A stretch of DNA of 64,000 nucleotides, taken from Gilichinskyi gelida. Its GTDB lineage: Bacteria; Acidobacteriota; Thermoanaerobaculia; Gp7-AA8. The notes under the pieces are model-generated. The model ran no database searches. It worked only from the letters and a program-made list of their open reading frames with translations, and was not told the origin of the DNA. A program made the translations under genes and the position numbers. Below are positions 23,137 through 32,265 of the stretch, in pieces. The DNA is taken from positions 1 to 64,000 of the forward strand of contig JBBPII010000019.1 of assembly GCA_038040385.1 (NCBI GenBank), given 5' to 3'. Each line of letters starts with the position of its first letter. The first letter of the stretch is position 1.

Positions 23137-25074
23137 TCAGGCTTCGACGGCTTCCGCCTTCTTGGCCTTCTTGTTCGCCACTTCGCGCTGCGAGTGATCG
23201 AGGGTCTTCTTGCGGATGCGGATCGACTCGGGGGTGACCTCGACCAGCTCGTCGTCGTCGATCCACTCCAGGCACTGCTCGAGGGTCATGATGCGGGCGG
23301 GGGTGAGCTGCACGGCGATGTCGGAGCTGGAGGCGCGCATGTTGGTGAGGTGCTTCTTGCGGCAGACCTGCACCACCATGTCCGCGTCACGGGAGTTCTC
23401 GCCGACCACCTGCCCGCCGTAGACCTTCACGCCGGGATTGAGGAACAGCGTGGCGCGCTCCTGCAGCGGCTCGATGGCGTACGCGGTGGTGTCGCCCGCC
23501 TCCTTGGCCACCAGCGCGCCGCGATTGCGCGCGGCGATCTCGCCGCGATACGGGCCGTACTCCAGGAAGGTGTGGTACAGCAGCCCGGTGCCGCGGGTCT
23601 CGGTGAGGAACTCGGTGCGGATGCCGAACAGCCCGCGGGTGGGAATCTTGAACTCGATGCGCACGCGGCCGGTGCCGGGGTTGACCATGTCGGTCATCTC
23701 CCCGCGCCGCTCCTGCAGCTTCTCCATGATCGCGCCAACGTGCGTCTCGTCGATGTCGACCACCAGCGCCTCGTACGGCTCCATGGTCTTGCCGTTGATC
23801 TCCTTGAGGATGACCTGCGGGCGCGACAGCGCGAACTCGTAGCCTTCGCGCCGCATGTTCTCGGCGAGGATCGACAGGTGCAGCTCGCCGCGGCCGCTGA
23901 CGTCGAAGCGGTCGGGGAGGTCGGTCTCCCGCACCCGCAGCGCGACGTCCTTGCGCAGCTCGCGGTCGAGGCGCTCCTTGATGTTGCGCGAGGTGACGTA
24001 CTTCCCTTCCAGGCCGGCGAATGGTGAGTCGTTGACCATCCAGAACATCGACACCGTCGGCTCGTCGATGGCGATCGGCTCCAGCCGCTCGGGACTCACG
24101 GCGTCGGCGAAGGTCTCGCCGATCTCGACGTCGGCGAAGCCGGCGATGGCCACGATCTCGCCGGCGGCCGCTTCGGCCACCTCTTCGCGCTTGAGGCCTT
24201 CGAAGATGGTCAGCTTGGACACCCGCCCCTTCTTCTGCGTGCCGTCGCGGAGGATGAGGATGACGTCCTCGGCTTGCCGGATGCGCCCGCGCTGGACGCG
24301 CCCGATGCCGAGGCGGCCGACGTAGTCGTTGTAGTCGATGGCGGAGACCAGGAGTTGGAGAGGCGCGCTGTCATTGCCGGGCGGTGGGGGAATGCGCTTG
24401 AGGATGGCGTCGAACAGCGGACGGCAGTCTTCGGTCGTATCGGTCAGCTCGGTGCGGACGATGCCGGCGCGGCCGATGGCGTAGAGGATGGGGAAGTCGA
24501 GCTGCTCGTCGGAAGCGCCGAGCTCGATCATCAGGTCGAACACTTCGTTGACCACCTCGGTGGGACGCGCGTCGCTGCGGTCGATCTTGTTGATGACCAC
24601 GATCGGCAGCAGGCCCAGGACCAGCGCCTTGCGGAGGACGAATCGCGTCTGCGGCATCGGCCCCTCGGCGGCGTCGACCAGGAGGATCACTCCTTCCACC
24701 ATCGACAGCACGCGCTCCACCTCGCCGCCGAAGTCGGCGTGGCCGGGGGTGTCGACGATGTTGATCTTCACTTCCTTCGGGTGGACGAAGACAGCGGGGA
24801 GGTCGTGGCCCGACGCGGTGTGCGTCGCCTCGTGGTGCACCGGGTGCCCGAGGGCGTCGGGATCGTCCACCAGGTAGCGGATGGAGGTGTTCTTGGCCAG
24901 GATGGTGATGCCGCGCTCTTTCTCCAGGTCGTTGGAGTCCATGACGCGCTCGTCCATCTGCTGGTTGGCGCGCACGGCGCCCGACTGGCGGAGGAGAGCG
25001 TCGACAAGCGTGGTCTTGCCGTGATCGACGTGCGCGATGATGGCCACGTTGCGAATGTCGTAGCGAAACTGCAT
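23137..25074 (-). CDS. typA: Ribosome-associated GTPase TypA/BipA
   Basis: A 645-residue translational GTPase with G1 AHVDHGKTT, G3 DTPGHADFGGEVER and G4 NKIDR, followed by EF-G-like domains and the BipA C-terminal domain. TypA binds 70S ribosomes and aids 50S assembly and stress or cold growth. Between switch I (KNTSIRY) and the DTPGH motif there is an extra His-rich segment, about residues 68-103 (DPDALGHPVHHEATHTASGH), where E. coli BipA has only a few residues. The ribosome site GAGGAG lies 6 bases before ATG 25074. Confidence 0.95.
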   Translation of the reverse strand: MQFRYDIRNVAIIAHVDHGKTTLVDALLRQSGAVRANQQMDERVMDSNDLEKERGITILAKNTSIRYLVDDPDALGHPVHHEATHTASGHDLPAVFVHPKEVKINIVDTPGHADFGGEVERVLSMVEGVILLVDAAEGPMPQTRFVLRKALVLGLLPIVVINKIDRSDARPTEVVNEVFDLMIELGASDEQLDFPILYAIGRAGIVRTELTDTTEDCRPLFDAILKRIPPPPGNDSAPLQLLVSAIDYNDYVGRLGIGRVQRGRIRQAEDVILILRDGTQKKGRVSKLTIFEGLKREEVAEAAAGEIVAIAGFADVEIGETFADAVSPERLEPIAIDEPTVSMFWMVNDSPFAGLEGKYVTSRNIKERLDRELRKDVALRVRETDLPDRFDVSGRGELHLSILAENMRREGYEFALSRPQVILKEINGKTMEPYEALVVDIDETHVGAIMEKLQERRGEMTDMVNPGTGRVRIEFKIPTRGLFGIRTEFLTETRGTGLLYHTFLEYGPYRGEIAARNRGALVAKEAGDTTAYAIEPLQERATLFLNPGVKVYGGQVVGENSRDADMVVQVCRKKHLTNMRASSSDIAVQLTPARIMTLEQCLEWIDDDELVEVTPESIRIRKKTLDHSQREVANKKAKKAEAVEA

Positions 25075-25127
25075 GCTGGCTCCTCAACACGCGACCGCGT
25101 GAATCATTCCTGCCCCGTAGCGACGCG

Positions 25128-25490
25128 CTATTTCAATGGAATCGCCGGGAGGCGCTTCAGCGATCGAGTCGCCGGATCGATGGTGATCCCGACCGATTCG
25201 AGGGCGGTGACACCGAGGATGGGCTCAACGCCGTCCGGCCCGAAAATCACTCGGCCCGCCGTGATCTCGCCCATGAACTCGATTTGTGCGAGGCCGAAAG
25301 AGTATTCGTGCAACGAGCCATTCGCCAATTCGTACGTTGTCTTCCCCACCGGCTCGATGCCGGCGCCGATGAGCGCTGATCGCGGCGCGATCGTGTCCGT
25401 TGCGCCGGTGTCGACGAGGAATACTGCTTCATATCGTCCGTCCGTGGAGCCGAAGCGCTTCAGCGAGACGGTGACGTAGGTGAGACCCAT
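25128..25490 (-). CDS. Clan AA retropepsin-like aspartic protease
   Basis: A 120-residue protein with the retropepsin signature FLVDTGATDT and a later hydrophobic-Gly block (PILGVTALESVGITIDP). One active-site Asp per chain implies a dimeric enzyme. There is no signal peptide, so it is cytosolic; the substrate is unknown. It is followed by TypA on the same strand after 53 bases. The start ATG 25490 is preceded by TACAAT at 9 bases. Confidence 0.85.
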   Translation of the reverse strand: MGLTYVTVSLKRFGSTDGRYEAVFLVDTGATDTIAPRSALIGAGIEPVGKTTYELANGSLHEYSFGLAQIEFMGEITAGRVIFGPDGVEPILGVTALESVGITIDPATRSLKRLPAIPLK

Positions 25491-25499
25491 GGTCGTCGG

Positions 25500-25505
25500 A
25501 TTGTA
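25500..25505 (-). promoter_or_regulatory. -10 box TACAAT before aspartic protease gene
   Basis: On the minus strand TACAAT lies 9 bases before ATG 25490 with no Shine-Dalgarno. Confidence 0.45.
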
Positions 25506-25592
25506 GCTCTTCCAGGATCACGAACCTCGCTGCTCAGCGGCCTCTCTCCCGGGACGTAAGGCGCGCCGCGTCAATCGATTGCCTCGCGATGC

Positions 25593-25598
25593 TACACT
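25593..25598 (+). promoter_or_regulatory. -10 box TACACT, leaderless start of mntA-hepT
   Basis: TACACT ends 6 bases before ATG 25605; no ribosome site intervenes. Confidence 0.5.
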
Positions 25599-25604
25599 CG
25601 ATCA

Positions 25605-26030
25605 ATGACCCTCGAAGAAGCCGAGACATTCGTCCGGCGCGTGATCCAAGATGATGATTTCAAAGGCCTCGTGTCCATCTACATCTTCGGAAGTGTCGCC
25701 GACGGGCGAGCGCACCGCGAAAGCGATCTCGACGTCGGTGTGCTGCTCGATCGTCGGTTTTATCCCGATGAAAAGTCGCGCTTCGAACAGCGCTTGCTCT
25801 TATCGACCGCTCTGTCGCGTATCGCAGGTCCTGCGGCCGATGTGGTCATTTTGAATGATGCACCGCCGCTCCTGGGACGCGCCGTGGTGACGCGAGGAAA
25901 GCGGGTGATCTGCCGCAATGAGGATCTCGATCACGCCTACGTGCGCGACATTCAACTCATGGCGGCCGACCTCGAGCCATGGCTTCAACGGATGTGGAGG
26001 ATCAAGTTGGAGGCGATGGAACGGCGATGA
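25605..26030 (+). CDS. mntA: MntA-type nucleotidyltransferase antitoxin
   Basis: A 141-residue minimal nucleotidyltransferase with the G-S-x10-D-x-D signature: G29-S30 in IFGSVADGRA and D41/D43 in SDLDVGV. In MntA-HepT modules this enzyme adds AMP to a tyrosine of the HEPN toxin to silence it. It overlaps the toxin gene by an ATGA junction, so the two are translationally coupled. Both partners keep their key residues, so the module looks functional. Confidence 0.87.
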   Translation: MTLEEAETFVRRVIQDDDFKGLVSIYIFGSVADGRAHRESDLDVGVLLDRRFYPDEKSRFEQRLLLSTALSRIAGPAADVVILNDAPPLLGRAVVTRGKRVICRNEDLDHAYVRDIQLMAADLEPWLQRMWRIKLEAMERR

Positions 26031-26434
26031 CGTTCCTTGTCGAACGGCTGGCCGAGCTCCAGCGTTACCTAACGCACGCCAAGGCGATCCGTCATCGCGT
26101 TCCAGACGCCGCAGCGCTCGAGGACGACCTCACACTCAGAAACGATGTCATTCACTCGCTATTTGTGATCGCTCAGCTCGTGATCGACATCGCGGGCGAG
26201 CTCGGTTCGCGACGTGGCGTGCGTGTCGAGACGTACAAAGAGGCGATTCGAGGACTCTCCAGCGAACCGGGCTTTTCCAGCGAGCTTGTCGCGCAGCTCG
26301 AGCCGCTCGCAGGGTTCCGCGACATCGTCGTTCACGAATACATCGGCATCGATGCGGCGCGCGTGATCGATGCGCTGCACCAACTCGACCGGATTGAACA
26401 GTTTCTGGAGATCGTTCGTCGAGCCGAGCCTTGA
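26027..26434 (+). CDS. hepT: HepT-like HEPN toxin
   Basis: A 135-residue all-helical HEPN (DUF86) protein. The catalytic motif R-x4-H-x-Y is present as R98-DIVV-H103-E-Y105; Tyr105 is the residue that the MntA partner AMPylates in characterised systems. It should act as a ribonuclease. I chose ATG 26027, which overlaps the MntA stop (ATGA), over a longer frame starting within mntA. Confidence 0.88.
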   Translation: MTFLVERLAELQRYLTHAKAIRHRVPDAAALEDDLTLRNDVIHSLFVIAQLVIDIAGELGSRRGVRVETYKEAIRGLSSEPGFSSELVAQLEPLAGFRDIVVHEYIGIDAARVIDALHQLDRIEQFLEIVRRAEP

Positions 26435-26460
26435 GCCCCGTTGAGGATTCTCCCGCCCTC

Positions 26461-26466
26461 TATAAT
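26461..26466 (+). promoter_or_regulatory. Consensus -10 TATAAT
   Basis: TATAAT lies 11 bases before ATG 26478 of the broken kinase gene. The promoter has kept its consensus although the gene is damaged. Confidence 0.5.
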
Positions 26467-26477
26467 CCGTTCCACTC

Positions 26478-29082
26478 ATGACAGTTGCGCCGGGAACGCG
26501 CCTTGGGCCCTACGAAATCGTCGCGCCCATCGGGGCGGGAGGGATGGGGGAGGTTTACCGCGCGCGCGACACGCGGCTCGAGCGCAGCGTGGCCATCAAG
26601 GTTCTTCCGGCCGAATTCGCGGGAAACGCGCAGTTGCGCTGCAGATGTTCGGATGGGAGAGCTGCGAGATCGCTCGGGCTTCGCGCTCGAATCGCATGCT
26701 ATTCGACGTCGGCGAGAACTATCTGGTGATGGAGCTCCTGGAAGGGGAGACGCTCGCCGACCGCCTGAGCCGCGGGCCGCTGCCGGTGGCTGAGGCGGCG
26801 CAGATCGGGATTCAGATCGCCGACGCCCTCGACCGCGCGCACCGCGCCGGCATCCTTCACCGCGACCTCAAGCCAGGCAACGTGATGCTCACTCCCGCCG
26901 GAGTGAAGCTGCTCGACTTCGGTCTGGCGAAGATCAGGACCGCAACCGCCGAGCCCTCGGCCGTCACGCTGCAGAAGTCGTTGACGGCGGAAGGGACCGT
27001 GGTCGGCACTCTGCAGTACATGGCTCCCGAACAGTTGGAGGGGCGGGAGACGGACGCGCGCGGCGACGTCTTCGCGCTCGGCGCGATTCTCTACGAGATG
27101 GTCTCCGGGCGGCGGGCATTCGAAGGCGACAGCCGGGCCAGCGTGATCGCCAGAATACTCGGATCCGAACCGCCGCCGCTCGCCGGCATGCAGCGCATGA
27201 CCCCACCCGCGTTCGAACGCATCGTGCGACGCTGCCTGGTGAAGCATCCGAGCCTTCCCGCGATGTGCGTCGCGAGCTGGAGTTGCTGGAAGAGCAGGAA
27301 GCGCCCGCCCGCGAGGCCGCCATTCGCTCGCGCAGTCTGGTGGCGATCATCATTCTCCTGGCCGTCGTGGCGGCGGCGGAGGGCGTGTGGTTGGCCACTC
27401 GTCGAGGCACTTCCCCCCCTGCCGAGCGCGGCGTGCAGTTCACTGTCGCGCCGCCGCCGAATACGTTGATCAAGATGTCGAACAACATCGGGCCGCCGGC
27501 GCTCTCACCGGACGGCAAGTCGCTGGCGTTCGTCGGCGTCGACCTTCACTTCAATCGCCGCGCGCTCTGGGTGCGCGATCTGGCCTCTGTGGAGGCGAGA
27601 CGGATCGAGGGGAGCGACGGAGCCGCCTTTCCCTTCTGGTCGCCGGACGGGAAGTCCATCGGCTTCTTCGCCGCGGGCAAGATGAAGCGAATCGATGTCA
27701 GCGGCGGGACGCCGGAGCCGCTGGCCGATGTGTCGTTCGCCCGGGGCGGGACGTGGGGCGCGGACGGCACAATCATCTTTGCGCCGGCACCAATCGGTGG
27801 CCTGTACCGTGTTTCGGCGCGTGGAGGTGCCGTCCGAGCGGTGACGCATCTCGACGAAAAGGGCGGTGAGTCTTCGCACCGGTGGCCTTCGCTGCTTCCC
27901 GACGGAAGACATGTTCTGCTGTTCGTTCGCGGTGCCGTCAACGACCGGCGCCAGGATTCGATCCAGGTGGCGGATCTTCAAACCGGCGAGCGCAAGATGG
28001 TGATCGCCGCGACTTCCAGCGCGATGTACGCGGACGGCTCTCTTTTCTTCGTGCGAAACCGGACGCTGTTCGCTCAGCCGTTCGACCCGGCGGCGGTACA
28101 GCTCCGCGGTGAGCCGGTGCCGGTGGCGCAGAAGCTTCAGGTTCACGGCAGCGGATTCGCGATGTTCGCCGTGTCGCCTTCCGGAATCCTCTGCACCCAG
28201 TCCGGGTCGCTGACCTCGGAGCTGCGACTGTTGGATCGCCGGGGTGCGGTGCTCGCCACCTTCGGCCAGCCGGGCGAGTACAGCGTACCGAGCCTGGATG
28301 CCGCCCGCCGTCAGTTCGTGACGGGTATCGCCGACCCGACCACGGGCGGCCTCGATGTCTGGCATTACGACATGGACCGGAACGTCGCGCGGCGGCTCAC
28401 GTTCAATGCCGCCGACGATTGGTGTCCTGTCGTGTCGCCGGATGGACGGCGCGTGGCGTTCGCATCGAACCGGTCGAACTTTCCGCAGATGTACGTCATC
28501 AGCATCGACGGGGCGGACGAAGAGCGCCAGCTCGGATCGACGCGGCTGGCAAGGTTTCCACTTTCCTGGTCGGCGGACGGCCTCTTCATCGCCTACAGGG
28601 AGATGAGCAGCATCACGCAGACCGACATCGACATCTTCGATCTACAGAAGGGGACGGAACGGCATTTTCGGGCTTCACCGTTCGCGGAGACCGAAGCCGC
28701 ATTCGCGTCGAGCGGGCGGTGGCTGGCGTACGTCTCCGACGAGTCGGGACAGCCAGAGGTTTACGTCACCTCGTTCCCGGAGGGGTCTGCCCGCTGGCAG
28801 ATTTCGTCGGGAGGGGGGACGCAACCGCGGTGGCGCGGCGATGAGAAGGAGCTCTTCTACTACTCCGCCGAGGGCGGCATGATGGCCGTGACCATCGACA
28901 CGCGATCGGGCTTCAAGGCAGCCGCTCCGCAACGCCTCTTCGCCTGCGAGCTTCGCACCTCACGCGACGACATGCATGAATACGATGTCTCACCGGATGG
29001 CCAGCGCTTCCTCATCAACACCACTGCGGGACGGCTCCGCTCGTTACCGCTCACCATCGCCATCGGCTCGCCGAACCCATGA
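26478..29082 (+). pseudogene. Ser/Thr protein kinase with PD40 propeller, frameshifted
   Basis: ATG 26478 opens RLGPYEIVAPIGAGGMGEVY and the VAIK lysine. The frame then fails near 26630-26690, where the alpha-C region is scrambled and shortened. It resumes in another frame (NYLVMELLEGETLADRL, HRDLKPGNVM, DFGLAK, APEQLEGRE), and near 27249 a one-base slip moves to a third frame (EPSRDVRRELELLEEQ, a membrane helix SLVAIIILLAVVAAAEG, then TolB/PD40 blades such as SPDGKSLAFVG). Acidobacteria carry many such kinase-propeller proteins. Two breaks plus loss of the alpha-C glutamate region argue for real decay, though sequencing error could explain one of them. Confidence 0.8.
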
Positions 29083-29203
29083 TCGAGCGTGCCGAAGCCG
29101 CAGCTGCACGCCGTTGCCATGAGCAGACCGAAACGCAGCGGGCAGCGATCTGCTGGCGGCGTGACACAGCAACGCTGGAAATGAACGTGGCGAACGAAAG
29201 AGA

Positions 29204-29232
29204 AAGGCGGCCGCAGGATCGCTGGCCGCCTT
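29204..29232 (-). terminator. Terminator after exported protein gene
   Basis: A perfect 9-bp stem AAGGCGGCC/GGCCGCCTT with an 11-base loop is followed, on the minus strand, by TTTCTCTTTCG. It lies 41 bases past the stop at 29273. The rest of 29083-29272 shows nothing else. Confidence 0.65.
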
Positions 29233-29272
29233 CGCACTGGTCGCTCTGTTTGGAACGGCTGTCCAACAGCCG

Positions 29273-30595
29273 CTATTTGAACAAGGATGTCAGCAGCTCC
29301 ACGGCGACGCGCAAGTCGATAGACACGCCCCAGACATGCTCGGACTTTCCTTCTTCCCGTGTTGGAATCGCATTCGTCTCGCCGGTGAAGGCATCGCCGT
29401 CTTTGTAACCGCCGGTGAGCGTCTTCACCTTCACATGATGAAAACCCCAGACGACATCGACGCCGCGCGCTACCTCGACGGAAGCGCCAACGAGGTACTC
29501 CTTGCGCGGCCCGTTCAATCCGACCCCCAGAACGGGATTGATTCGCTCGAGCGGGTCAGGCGCTTTGGCGATATCGCGGCCGCGCCAGTTACCCTTGCGC
29601 CAGAACTGCCAACCATATGGGACGAACGTCACAAGATACCGAGTGTCACCCGCCTCGTCGGCGACGTTCGAAATGAAATTGCCGGTGGCGCCCGCACGCG
29701 AGCGTGCAACAAAGTCGTTGTAGCGAATGTCAGACTTGATGCCGAGGAGTCGGTAGGCGGCGAGGTACGTCTTGTTGATGCGGACCGGGTACTCTCGCAG
29801 AAGCTTCTTTGTCCCGCCCGTCTGGTCGGACAGCTTGATTGTAATCTTCGGTGATGCGTACGGCCCGAAGGTGCCGACGCGATAGATTTGCGGTATCGAC
29901 TCGTCGAGCCCGTCCGCCTGCAATTGCAGTTTGAATTTGGTGACGTCGCCAAGGGCGCCGCTGCCAACGACGTTGAAACTGTCGCCGCTGCTGAACGTGC
30001 CATCGATGTCGACCACGAGGTTTCTCAGCTCTGCGAGTAGCCCGAAGAAGTAAATGCGGATGGCGTCGTTATCGTCGACGTCCCGCGGGACATCGCCATT
30101 GAGGATGAAGCCCGCCTTGTCGAAGTAAATGTTGACCACGTCATGACTCTGCTCGTAAGGCGGTCGGAACGCATTGTCGACGAGATCGGCACCGGCCGAT
30201 GCCGGCGCGGGCGGAGTCGTTCCACCGCCGCCGCCAACCGTGACTTGCAGCGCATTCGCAAGCACGACCTGATTCGCCTCGTCGGTGTGTGCGACGGCAA
30301 ATGGACTGCCTGTGTTCGGTACGACCTCGGTGTAGGTGACCACCCCGCCGCTGACGGCCCGGTTCATTTCGGCCGGCCCGAGGAAAAATTTCCACCCAGT
30401 GCTCTGGGCATCGGTGATCGTTCCAAGGTCGATCCGGATCGTATCGCCGGCCTGCACGGAGACCATGGCCGGTGTGCCGGTGATCTGATTGCCTGAGCGC
30501 GTCATGTTGATCGTGTGCATCGCGGCGGATGCGATGGCCGGCAGCAGCGCCAGCAGTGAAACGGGCAAAAGAACGTTCATCAACCTGCCTCTCAT
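29273..30595 (-). CDS. Exported protein of unknown function
   Basis: A 440-residue protein with a signal peptide (MNVLLPVSLLALLPAIASA). Residues ~25-120 look like a cupredoxin/Ig-like beta domain (HTINMTRSGNQITGTP, VSVQAGDTIRIDLG), joined by a Gly-Thr-Pro linker (VGGGGGTTPPAPASAGAD) to a ~300-residue beta-rich domain with aromatic strands near the end (YLVTFVPYGWQFWRKGNW, VVWGFHHVKVKTLTGG). The C-terminal style recalls outer-membrane-associated proteins. It is 15 bases downstream of the trypsin-like protease gene, in the same operon. Two in-frame ATGs (30595, 30580) are possible; GGGAG before 30595 favours the first. Confidence 0.7.
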   Translation of the reverse strand: MRGRLMNVLLPVSLLALLPAIASAAMHTINMTRSGNQITGTPAMVSVQAGDTIRIDLGTITDAQSTGWKFFLGPAEMNRAVSGGVVTYTEVVPNTGSPFAVAHTDEANQVVLANALQVTVGGGGGTTPPAPASAGADLVDNAFRPPYEQSHDVVNIYFDKAGFILNGDVPRDVDDNDAIRIYFFGLLAELRNLVVDIDGTFSSGDSFNVVGSGALGDVTKFKLQLQADGLDESIPQIYRVGTFGPYASPKITIKLSDQTGGTKKLLREYPVRINKTYLAAYRLLGIKSDIRYNDFVARSRAGATGNFISNVADEAGDTRYLVTFVPYGWQFWRKGNWRGRDIAKAPDPLERINPVLGVGLNGPRKEYLVGASVEVARGVDVVWGFHHVKVKTLTGGYKDGDAFTGETNAIPTREEGKSEHVWGVSIDLRVAVELLTSLFK

Positions 30596-30610
30596 GTTGT
30601 TTCTCCCTTC

Positions 30611-31582
30611 TCAGAAGTCCTTCAGTTTCATGGTTCGGACCACGTGTCGGATGTGGATGTACCAGGAGCGGATCCCATCGCCGCCGAGGAGGATCCCGAT
30701 CGGTCGGCGCGATTCGTCGAGCAGCACGGCGCCCGAGTCGCCCCCGATCGTGGCGATGTCGGTGGCGATCAAATCGAGCATCTGTAGCGGATCGTTCAGG
30801 TCGGGATACGGGAAGGGGAGGTTCGAGGGATACTGCGTGGCGAATCCCCTCATCACCTGATCGGAAGCGCTGCCGCGTAGCTGCACCGGAATCGGTCCAC
30901 CGGCGAGATCGGCCGGCGTGATCGAACGGGCCGGACCGATCGCACCGATTCCAGGCACCTGCGGCGAGACGTTCACGGAATTCGCCACCAGCACGATCGC
31001 CACGTCGACGAATGGGTCGCGTAGGCCGAGCACCACCGGGCCGATCTCGTGCTGAGGCGAACTGCCCCCTTTGAACCGGCTTGGACTCAGCGCAAACTCG
31101 GCGGGTGGCTGACCGGGGCGAGGAAACGGCAGTACGACTTGGCCAGGCTTCGGAGGAAATTTGAGCAGCACGTGGTAGTTGCTGCAGACCACCGGCGCGT
31201 CGTCCTGCTTGCGGCGCGCAATCCACCCGACCGTACCGTTGACCTTCGCGGCCGAAAGATTGCCGACGTTTGCGCTCGATACAAGCGTGGCCTGAAGTTT
31301 CAACCCGGGCGTCTCGATGATGTCGACAGGAAGCCAGACCGTGCGCCCATTCACCCGGAGCCGCACGCGTTTGGGAATCTGCTGATGTCTCGGGTAATCG
31401 CCCTTGTCGGCTCTCTTGCGACCGCGGCGGACGTAGACGATCAGTGCCAGCTCGTCCGTGAGGACATTGTCTCGTTCGCGATAGCCGATGGCGGTACCGA
31501 GCACGTCACGGATCCGCGACACGTAGTCGCGCTCGCGATATGCACGCTGCAGGAGCCGGATGGATTGACTCGTTGTTGTCAT
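30611..31582 (-). CDS. Trypsin-like serine protease without signal peptide
   Basis: A 323-residue protein with a complete chymotrypsin-fold triad: His in CSNYHVLL, Asp in PFVDVAIVLV and Ser in IGGDSGAVLLD. The N-terminal ~90 residues (TDELALIVYVRRG, PVDIIETPGLKLQ) resemble the pre-domain of a group of bacterial trypsin-like proteins often found with conflict or effector genes; the family role is not settled. No signal peptide is visible although its operon partner is clearly exported. ATG 31582 is chosen as the first Met in the homologous part. Confidence 0.8.
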   Translation of the reverse strand: MTTTSQSIRLLQRAYRERDYVSRIRDVLGTAIGYRERDNVLTDELALIVYVRRGRKRADKGDYPRHQQIPKRVRLRVNGRTVWLPVDIIETPGLKLQATLVSSANVGNLSAAKVNGTVGWIARRKQDDAPVVCSNYHVLLKFPPKPGQVVLPFPRPGQPPAEFALSPSRFKGGSSPQHEIGPVVLGLRDPFVDVAIVLVANSVNVSPQVPGIGAIGPARSITPADLAGGPIPVQLRGSASDQVMRGFATQYPSNLPFPYPDLNDPLQMLDLIATDIATIGGDSGAVLLDESRRPIGILLGGDGIRSWYIHIRHVVRTMKLKDF

Positions 31583-31641
31583 AGCTCGTCTGTCAGTGAG
31601 ACGGACAGAGCTGCACAATTCTTGGAGCGGCCCGAGTCTTC

Positions 31642-32265
31642 GTGGACGACCGATTGAGGCTCCCTTCTATAATCACGCTCACGCTCGCATCCATCGCCGT
31701 CTTCTGCGGGTCCTCGAACGGCACCGACCCCGCGTTTCTCGCCGCCGCGCGTGCGTTCGGCGACCTCCTGGCTCGTGAGGGCATCGCGCTGGTCTACGGC
31801 GGCGGACACGTCGGGCTGATGGGGGCGCTCGCCGACGCCGCGCTCGCCGCGGGCGGGCGGGTGGTGGGGGTCATCCCGCGCGCGCTGTGGGATCGGGAGG
31901 TCGGGCACGGCGGACTGACCGAGCTGCACGTCGTCGAGACGATGCACGAGCGGAAGGCGCTGATGGCATCGCTCTCTGATGCCTTCGTCGCCCTGCCGGG
32001 CGGCCTCGGTACGCTGGAGGAGATCTTCGAGGTGTGGACGTGGGGGCAGCTCGGCATCCATGCGAAGCCGTGCGGTTTTCTCGATGTCAACGGCTACTAC
32101 GCGCCGTTGCTCGCGTTTCTCGACGGCGCGGTGGAGCGCGCGCTGGTGCGGCGGGAGCATCGCGCCATGGCCATCGTCGACGTCGACGGCGAGACGCTGT
32201 TGCGCCGTCTCGCGCAGTACGAGCCGCCGCGGGTGGCCAAATGGGTGACGCCCGCGGAGAGCTAG
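31642..32265 (+). CDS. LOG-family phosphoribohydrolase (start uncertain)
   Basis: A Lonely-Guy-type protein with SIAVFCGSSNG, GGGHVGLMGA and the signature PGGLGTLEEIFEVW. LOG enzymes release free base from nucleoside monophosphates; bacterial members can act on AMP or on cytokinin-like nucleotides. The conventional start is GTG 31642 (207 aa). However, a perfect TATAAT lies inside this frame at 31668-31673, and the in-frame ACG at 31681, 7 bases later, would give the usual LOG N-terminus (LASIAVFCGSS). Its TAG stop shares the palindrome CTAG (32262-32265) with the stop of the convergent gene. Confidence 0.85.
   Translation: MDDRLRLPSIITLTLASIAVFCGSSNGTDPAFLAAARAFGDLLAREGIALVYGGGHVGLMGALADAALAAGGRVVGVIPRALWDREVGHGGLTELHVVETMHERKALMASLSDAFVALPGGLGTLEEIFEVWTWGQLGIHAKPCGFLDVNGYYAPLLAFLDGAVERALVRREHRAMAIVDVDGETLLRRLAQYEPPRVAKWVTPAES
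31668..31673 (+). promoter_or_regulatory. TATAAT inside the annotated LOG N-terminus
   Basis: A consensus -10 box 7 bases before in-frame ACG 31681. If used, the GTG start at 31642 is not on the transcript. Confidence 0.45.
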
